This document shows, piece after piece, positions 35,355 to 39,197 of a DNA stretch of 39,197 bases. This stretch comes from an uncultured Bacteroides sp. (GTDB taxonomy: Bacteria > Bacteroidota > Bacteroidia > Bacteroidales > Bacteroidaceae), in contig NZ_CALDPF010000024.1 of NCBI RefSeq assembly GCF_937912035.1, forward strand, positions 1 to 39,197. The letters run 5' to 3'. Numbering within the stretch: position 1 is the first letter of the stretch; each line of letters begins with the position of its first letter. Below the pieces are notes generated by a model that saw only the letters and a list, made by a program, of their open reading frames with translations, searched no databases and was not told the DNA's origin. The translations under genes and the position numbers were made by a program.

Positions 35355-35390
35355 AAATCTCTTTCCCTATTCGTTTTGGGAGAGAGATTT
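35355..35390 (+). terminator. Terminator of ddh
   Basis: A 13-bp stem with one G-T pair, AAATCTCTTTCCC (35355-35367) / GGGAGAGAGATTT (35378-35390), followed by TTTTATTT. Confidence 0.88.
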
Positions 35391-35431
35391 TTTTATTTCC
35401 TTTGCACATATAAATCAAAAAACTCAGAAAC

Positions 35432-36259
35432 ATGATTTTAGGAAGCATCGTTTGGGACGTCGATCCCATACTTCTACGTCTTGGTTCTATAGAGCTGAGA
35501 TGGTACGGACTAATGTGGGGCCTGGGATTTATCCTGGCATACGAAATGGGCTCGCGCCTGTTCAAGAAAGAAGGTCACCCTGACGACTGGGCAGACAAAC
35601 TGTTTGTCTACTGTATTGTGAGCGCCGTTGTAGGTGCACGTCTTGGACACTGCCTGTTCTACGAATGGGATTATTATGGATCACATCCATTAGAGATACT
35701 TAAAATATGGAAAGGCGGACTTGCCAGTCACGGAGGAGTATTCGCATTGATACTTGCCTTGATATGGTATTCCAAAAAGGTTACACACAAAAGCGTATGG
35801 TGGTTGTTCGACCGTCTGATACCTGCAGTGGCTGTGGTCTGTGCGTGTATCCGTTTCGGCAATCTGATGAACTCCGAGATATTCGGCTATCCTACCGACC
35901 TCCCATGGGGATTTGAGTTTGTACGCTCACGCGAATGGCAGGAACTTTACAATCAGAACGGAGTGGCACAAGCATGCCATCCTACACAAATATACGAAAT
36001 GCTGTACTGTGCGGTAGCTTTTATATTCTCATGGTTGGCATACCACAAATTCGGTCTTCAGAAACGAATCGGACTTATCACCGGAATCTCGCTTCTAATA
36101 TTTTTCGGAGCACGTCTCGGACTTGAATTCATCAAAAATCCGCAAGTAGCAGAAGAAGTAGGCATGACGCTTAACATCGGTCAGTGGCTCAGTGTACCAC
36201 TCATCCTACTGGGTATATATCTGATTATTACAAGCGGGAAACGCAAAGAAGCATTCTGA
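35432..36259 (+). CDS. lgt: Prolipoprotein diacylglyceryl transferase
   Basis: A 275-residue inner-membrane enzyme that moves a diacylglyceryl group from phosphatidylglycerol to the lipobox cysteine of prolipoproteins. About seven membrane helices are present. Family motifs are HGGVF (100-104), the Lgt signature RFGNLMNSEIFG (141-152) and HPTQIYE (183-189). The length is near the family norm. It starts about 40 nt after the ddh terminator; no clear TAnnTTTG element is seen there, so some read-through from ddh is possible. One client would be the GH32 lipoprotein in this window. Confidence 0.96.
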   Translation: MILGSIVWDVDPILLRLGSIELRWYGLMWGLGFILAYEMGSRLFKKEGHPDDWADKLFVYCIVSAVVGARLGHCLFYEWDYYGSHPLEILKIWKGGLASHGGVFALILALIWYSKKVTHKSVWWLFDRLIPAVAVVCACIRFGNLMNSEIFGYPTDLPWGFEFVRSREWQELYNQNGVAQACHPTQIYEMLYCAVAFIFSWLAYHKFGLQKRIGLITGISLLIFFGARLGLEFIKNPQVAEEVGMTLNIGQWLSVPLILLGIYLIITSGKRKEAF

Positions 36260-36272
36260 AAAATTTGAATAC

Positions 36273-36294
36273 AAAAAATAGGAACCTATTTTTT
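36273..36294 (+). terminator. Terminator of lgt (A/T hairpin)
   Basis: AAAAAATAGG (36273-36282) pairs with CCTATTTTTT (36285-36294), with a U-run built into the 3' arm. It lies 13 nt after the lgt stop. Confidence 0.7.
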
Positions 36295-36297
36295 TAA

Positions 36298-36338
36298 ACA
36301 TACCCCCGAAAGTTTTTGTCTAACTTTCGGGGGTATGT
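36298..36338 (-). terminator. Strong hairpin, terminator of the acyltransferase gene
   Basis: A 16-bp perfect stem ACATACCCCCGAAAGT (36298-36313) / ACTTTCGGGGGTATGT (36323-36338) with a 9-nt loop. It lies 17 nt after the acyltransferase stop on the minus strand, and together with the A/T hairpin it separates two convergent genes. Confidence 0.8.
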
Positions 36339-36355
36339 TATACGCCCAATCCCTA

Positions 36356-37495
36356 TTATCCCATTATCCATTTGCCCAATTTCCCTGATTTTCTTACTAC
36401 ATAAACAAAGCCCCAGGTAACCGAAAGAAGCAGTATAGTACATACTATCATTTTCACCATTGTATGCAAAGGCAATGACTCGACAAGCATATAGCATGGT
36501 CCAAGGAAAAGATAATGCGACATCCAGATGCCAAACGTGCAGGTGGAAATGCTGACCGCAAAACGTCTAACCGCAACGGATTGGAATTTTAACTTTTTAA
36601 CAGCAAGAAAAACAGGGAGAGTCATCAACAGTACATTAGGAGAACAATATGTAAAGAACAGTTCCACCAGTTCTACAGGCTGACCCGGAACCGCTGTTAT
36701 GGACTTAAAACCGAAGAAGGTAATGCAATAGCCTACAACAAAAGAAGGGATGCCAATAACAGCCAACTTAGTCCAGCTTAGGTCAATATTATTTTTTATA
36801 ATATAATGACCTAAAAGCAAATAGCCATTGAATCCGGCAAAATAATATAATAAACCAAACTCATTCCAAGAACATGTACCCCAAAGGTCTTTTGTAAGAT
36901 ATTCTCTTAAATAAGGAATGAAAAGTGATACAAGCCAAAGAGCCAGAAATACTTTCTGTTCTTTTAGCGATGCCTGTCTGACCCATGCCGAGAAAATTGG
37001 CATATAGAGATACAGCCCAATAAGAAGATATACATACCACATCTGCACCGCAAACATAGAGAAATTGAAAGGAATCATCAGAATGTTATGCAAGGCACTA
37101 GAAAAAGACTGATCAGGTTCAGCCCACGCAAAGAAATCATTAATTACAGTGGGAGAAAGTCCCAACAATCCGGTTATCCATGGGAAAAGATTATACAGAA
37201 CTGACCATATTAAAAAAGGAACAAGAAGTCTGGTCAGGCGTTTTTTATAGAAAGCGGAAACATTCTCTTTTACTGGCAGAAGCAAAGCTCCCGTAACCAT
37301 AACAAACAGAGGTATGGCAGGACGCATAAACGAACCGTAGAAACTGCCCCAAAAATTATACCACGGTTCAGAACGCTCAGCCGGAGTAACATTATCCGTA
37401 CAATGTACTGCTATCATCATGAAGATTGCGATAAATTTCACAAAGTCAAGCCATACAATGCGCTTGTCTTCTTTTTCAATCAGTTGTGCTCTCAT
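36356..37495 (-). CDS. Acyltransferase family 3 membrane protein
   Basis: A 379-residue integral membrane acyltransferase of the acyltransferase-3 (OafA/WecH-like) type with about ten helices. The first helix carries WLDFVKFIAIFMMIAVHC with the family's catalytic histidine, and the loop after it has FMRPAIPLFVMVTGALLLP. Such proteins O-acylate surface sugars or other envelope molecules; the acceptor is unknown. It lies 73 nt downstream of a Crp/Fnr-family gene on the same strand, with an FNR-like palindrome and its own TACTTTTG promoter in the gap, so it is probably controlled by that regulator. Confidence 0.82.
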   Translation of the reverse strand: MRAQLIEKEDKRIVWLDFVKFIAIFMMIAVHCTDNVTPAERSEPWYNFWGSFYGSFMRPAIPLFVMVTGALLLPVKENVSAFYKKRLTRLLVPFLIWSVLYNLFPWITGLLGLSPTVINDFFAWAEPDQSFSSALHNILMIPFNFSMFAVQMWYVYLLIGLYLYMPIFSAWVRQASLKEQKVFLALWLVSLFIPYLREYLTKDLWGTCSWNEFGLLYYFAGFNGYLLLGHYIIKNNIDLSWTKLAVIGIPSFVVGYCITFFGFKSITAVPGQPVELVELFFTYCSPNVLLMTLPVFLAVKKLKFQSVAVRRFAVSISTCTFGIWMSHYLFLGPCYMLVESLPLHTMVKMIVCTILLLSVTWGFVYVVRKSGKLGKWIMG

Positions 37496-37507
37496 GCTTT
37501 TTTTCTA

Positions 37508-37515
37508 CAAAAGTA
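37508..37515 (-). promoter_or_regulatory. Promoter element of the acyltransferase gene
   Basis: TACTTTTG on the minus strand (37515-37508) fits TAnnTTTG, 13 nt from the start codon, giving a very short leader. There is no TTTG -33 box; an operator occupies the region instead. Confidence 0.55.
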
Positions 37516-37534
37516 GCCAGCACATTAAACACAT

Positions 37535-37554
37535 TTTTTGACCTATATCAAAAA
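37535..37554. promoter_or_regulatory. Crp/Fnr-type operator
   Basis: A 20-bp palindrome TTTTTGA-N6-TCAAAAA, whose core TTGAC-N4-ATCAA is one base from the FNR consensus TTGAT-N4-ATCAA. Its centre is about 43 bp upstream of the predicted transcript start of the acyltransferase, the usual class II activator position. Confidence 0.6.
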
Positions 37555-37568
37555 GCACTTATAAATTA

Positions 37569-38144
37569 TTACTTTTCAGCTCTTATCCTGCTTAAAGTAG
37601 ATATTGATATGCCAAGGAATGAAGCAATATATCCCAAATTCACCCTCTGGCATATATCCGGAAATCTCTTCAAAAGAACATTGTATCTCTCTTTTGCTGT
37701 CATAGTAAGATTATCAATCCTCACACATTGTAAAGTAAGCAGGCACTCCTGATGAATAACTCTGCCCCAATTAGCAATCTCAATATTGGTTTCATACAGT
37801 TTATTCAGAATATTTATCGGTATTGAATACGCAATAGTTGGTTCCACTGTTTCAACAAATTCAAACCCGGCTTTATTATGGTATAAGCATAACAGACCGA
37901 AAGTAATATCACCTTCTTTTGAAAACCATGTAGTATGTTCATCACCATCCACCAAGCAATAAGAACGGGTCAAACCTTTTTCTATAAAGTAAACATTTCT
38001 GTCAATAATACCGCCTCTTATAATTAGATGCTTAGCCGGAAAAGAATGTACAGTAAAATGCTTAACAAGTTGGTTTATAGAGTCGTCAGAAACCGGATAA
38101 TAACTTTTTATGGATTTTATTATATTGGAAAAAGTCATAAGCAT
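37569..38144 (-). CDS. Crp/Fnr-family transcriptional regulator
   Basis: A 191-residue regulator with an N-terminal cyclic-nucleotide-binding-type beta barrel (about 25-140; HSFPAKHLIIRGG, then VYFIEKGLTRSYC) and a C-terminal helix-turn-helix ending LGYIASFLGISISTLSRIRAEK. There is no cysteine cluster for a 4Fe-4S centre, so an oxygen-sensing Fnr mechanism is unlikely, and the effector is unknown. Starts at M1 or M3 are both possible. The gene is on the same strand as, and directly upstream of, the acyltransferase; the likely binding site lies between them. Confidence 0.85.
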   Translation of the reverse strand: MLMTFSNIIKSIKSYYPVSDDSINQLVKHFTVHSFPAKHLIIRGGIIDRNVYFIEKGLTRSYCLVDGDEHTTWFSKEGDITFGLLCLYHNKAGFEFVETVEPTIAYSIPINILNKLYETNIEIANWGRVIHQECLLTLQCVRIDNLTMTAKERYNVLLKRFPDICQRVNLGYIASFLGISISTLSRIRAEK

Positions 38145-38329
38145 CAGTTAAGTTCAGATAAAAATATTCTCAATAAATCATATTACATTTCACCTTCACA
38201 TCCTTCACATAAATATACCTCCTCTACCTCAGTAATGGAATTGATAAGCTAAAGATGCAAGATTCCAATTAAGGCTTAATACCGATACAAACTTCGCGTT
38301 TATGAAAAGAAATAATTTTGCAATCACAG

Positions 38330-39009
38330 CTAAAACATTAAACTAAATCCTTTCTTCTGCGAAGCATTGAACTTTTCAATCTCCAAAGAGAGGGATTTCT
38401 TTAACTGACCAGCCATAAAATCCAAGAAAGGCAGATTTGTTTCTTTTTCCTAGGATTGACGTAAGGCAGAAATATACTCTTCCCTATCTTCCTTAAATAT
38501 TTTAGTCGGAAAAAGATTGTAACAGAACTGTATGTAATTCATCAACAGACGTGCAGTCCTTCCGTTTCCGTCCACCCACGGATGGATAGTCACCAAATTG
38601 AGATGGGCATTGAAACTTAATTCAGACGGAAATCACCTTTCGAAGAATCGAATGATCCACCCATTACATTATATGTACTACCTGTAGTACGCATCAGTGC
38701 AGCATTCAGTTTTTGCAAAAATACCGGTGCAACAGGTACTTTTAGTTTGGCTTCATCTTTGGCAAGCTCATATGCTTTCTTTAAATCCTCATTCATCAAA
38801 TGATATACGAGTGGCTTTCCCTTAGCAGTCAAACCCTCATCAAACAACATTTGAGTTTCCACTTCTGTAAGAGTAGAACCTTCGATAGCAGTAGAATGGG
38901 TTATAAGAGAATAGAGGTAGTACTTATCATAGTCCACCGCCTCACTGATACCAAGCTTCTGAAATTCCTGATATAGTTGTTCAATCTCCTGCCAAACCAC
39001 TGACTGCAT
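38330..39009 (-). pseudogene. Fic-family protein, disrupted by an internal deletion and an amber stop
   Basis: The first frame encodes a Fic N-terminal region with the inhibitory motif STAIEGST, then stops after GDFRLN (TAA, 38619-38617). A second frame resumes at once with ELSFNAHLNLVTI and the catalytic motif HPWVDGNGRTAR (38584-38549), then LLMNYIQF. It meets an in-frame TAG at 38452-38450 (RQS-stop-EKETNLPF) and finally ends at 38330. Intact relatives have about 40 residues between GDFRL and ELSF, so a deletion that also shifted the frame is likely. The start at 39009 is chosen because the promoter (39037-39067) covers the upstream frame to 39099. Intact Fic proteins AMPylate targets. Confidence 0.8.
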
Positions 39010-39036
39010 ATCTTGTAATTGATTGGTTGATTTTTT

Positions 39037-39067
39037 CAAAAATACATTCTTTTTATGTCTTAACAAA
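39037..39067 (-). promoter_or_regulatory. Promoter of the fic pseudogene, full -33/-7 match
   Basis: On the minus strand TTTG (39067-39064) is followed after 19 nt by TATTTTTG (39044-39037). The transcript would start near 39030, 21 nt before the chosen ATG. Confidence 0.65.
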
Positions 39068-39077
39068 AGGAAAGAAA

Positions 39078-39099
39078 TTGTTTTTACATGTAAAAACAA
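39078..39099. repeat. 22-bp perfect palindrome upstream of fic
   Basis: Bases 39078-39099 equal their own reverse complement, with TTTTTACATGTAAAAA at the centre. The palindrome abuts the tRNA terminator and is centred about 58 bp upstream of the predicted fic transcript start. It could be a repressor site or the remains of an element end. Confidence 0.5.
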
Positions 39100-39139
39100 A
39101 AAAAGCTAAGTAATAGTTATTCCTATACTTAGCTTTTTT
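39099..39139 (-). terminator. Terminator of tRNA-Leu
   Basis: A 14-bp perfect stem AAAAAAGCTAAGTA (39099-39112) / TACTTAGCTTTTTT (39126-39139). On the minus strand the 3' arm ends in a T-run. It lies 5 nt past the tRNA 3' end. Confidence 0.85.
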
Positions 39140-39144
39140 CCTTG

Positions 39145-39197
39145 TACCCAGACCCGGGGTCGAACCGGGATGGATGTTACTCCACTGGTGTTTGAGA
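39145..39197 (-). tRNA. tRNA-Leu(CAA), 3' part only, cut by the window edge
   Basis: On the minus strand the sequence runs: anticodon loop CTCAAAC (39196-39190) with anticodon CAA (39194-39192); 3' anticodon stem ACCAG; long class II variable arm TGGA-GTAACA-TCCA (39184-39171); T arm CCGGG/CCCGG with loop TTCGACC; acceptor strand TCTGGGT; discriminator A at 39145. CCA is not encoded. It would decode UUG. The 5' half lies beyond the window. Confidence 0.9.

Noticed and set aside
38145..38329. Small gene or RNA between the Crp-family gene and fic
   Set aside because: A 74-codon plus frame overlaps the crp gene and has no domain; a weak TGGAAT/ATTCCA stem lacks a T-run. I see nothing I can support in this stretch.
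1..39197. CRISPR array, rRNA operon, insertion sequence or prophage
   Set aside because: No spaced identical repeats of CRISPR type, no rRNA-like conserved sequence, and no transposase, integrase or phage structural gene was found.

Overview
The window looks like chromosomal DNA from a Bacteroidales bacterium (Bacteroides/Prevotella-like; genus not resolvable by eye). The grounds are: about 40% GC; repeated TAnnTTTG promoter elements about 20-60 nt upstream of start codons, several with a TTTG box 19-20 nt further upstream; few Shine-Dalgarno sites; a hybrid two-component regulator that drives a sugar-utilisation operon; and Bacteroidales-type protein families throughout. No rRNA, CRISPR array or insertion sequence was seen. 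One partial tRNA-Leu lies at the right edge.

Layout. (1) 1-3702, minus strand: a glycosyltransferase overlapping radC, then a MIP18/DUF59 Fe-S assembly-type protein, lpxH-like, and upp, ending in a 54-bp perfect palindrome. (2) 3703-9784: a YbdG-like MscS channel (+), an aspartate-alanine-exchanger-family transporter (-), and a drug/metabolite exporter followed by an Upf1-like SF1 helicase (-). (3) 9875-11807 (+): a small ABC-type ATPase and a DUF4435/TOPRIM protein, the same two-component logic as the PARIS anti-phage system. (4) 11874-21352: a compact fructan/sucrose locus. A 920-residue hybrid regulator (+) faces a minus-strand operon encoding an outer-membrane receptor with a reduced plug, a GH32 lipoprotein fructosidase, an MFS sugar permease and fructokinase. 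There is no SusD gene. The operon promoter has 21-bp-spaced direct repeats centred near -45, as expected for the regulator's AraC domain. (5) 21540-31526: a nitrogen/lysine-branch operon read gltB-gltD-asnB-dapF-dapL, closed by a clear terminator. Divergent to it is glmS (+), which converges on ruvA (-). (6) 34348-36355: meso-DAP dehydrogenase (a second route to meso-DAP) and lgt, each followed by a strong hairpin. (7) 36356-39197: an acyltransferase-3 membrane protein downstream of a Crp/Fnr-family regulator, with an FNR-like palindrome between them; a decayed fic gene; and tRNA-Leu(CAA) with its terminator.

The chromosomal core genes feed cell-envelope synthesis: GlmS (amino sugars), DapL/DapF/Ddh (meso-DAP), LpxH (lipid A) and Lgt (lipoproteins), with GltBD and AsnB supplying amino nitrogen. 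Accessory interest centres on five things: the ATPase/DUF4435 pair; the SusD-less fructan operon and its operator; two intergenic arrays of a 12-bp dyad element repeated three times at an exact 22-bp spacing (3807-3862 and 21445-21500); the Crp/acyltransferase module; and the fic pseudogene beside a tRNA. All functional calls come from reading motifs in the sequence. No database search was run.
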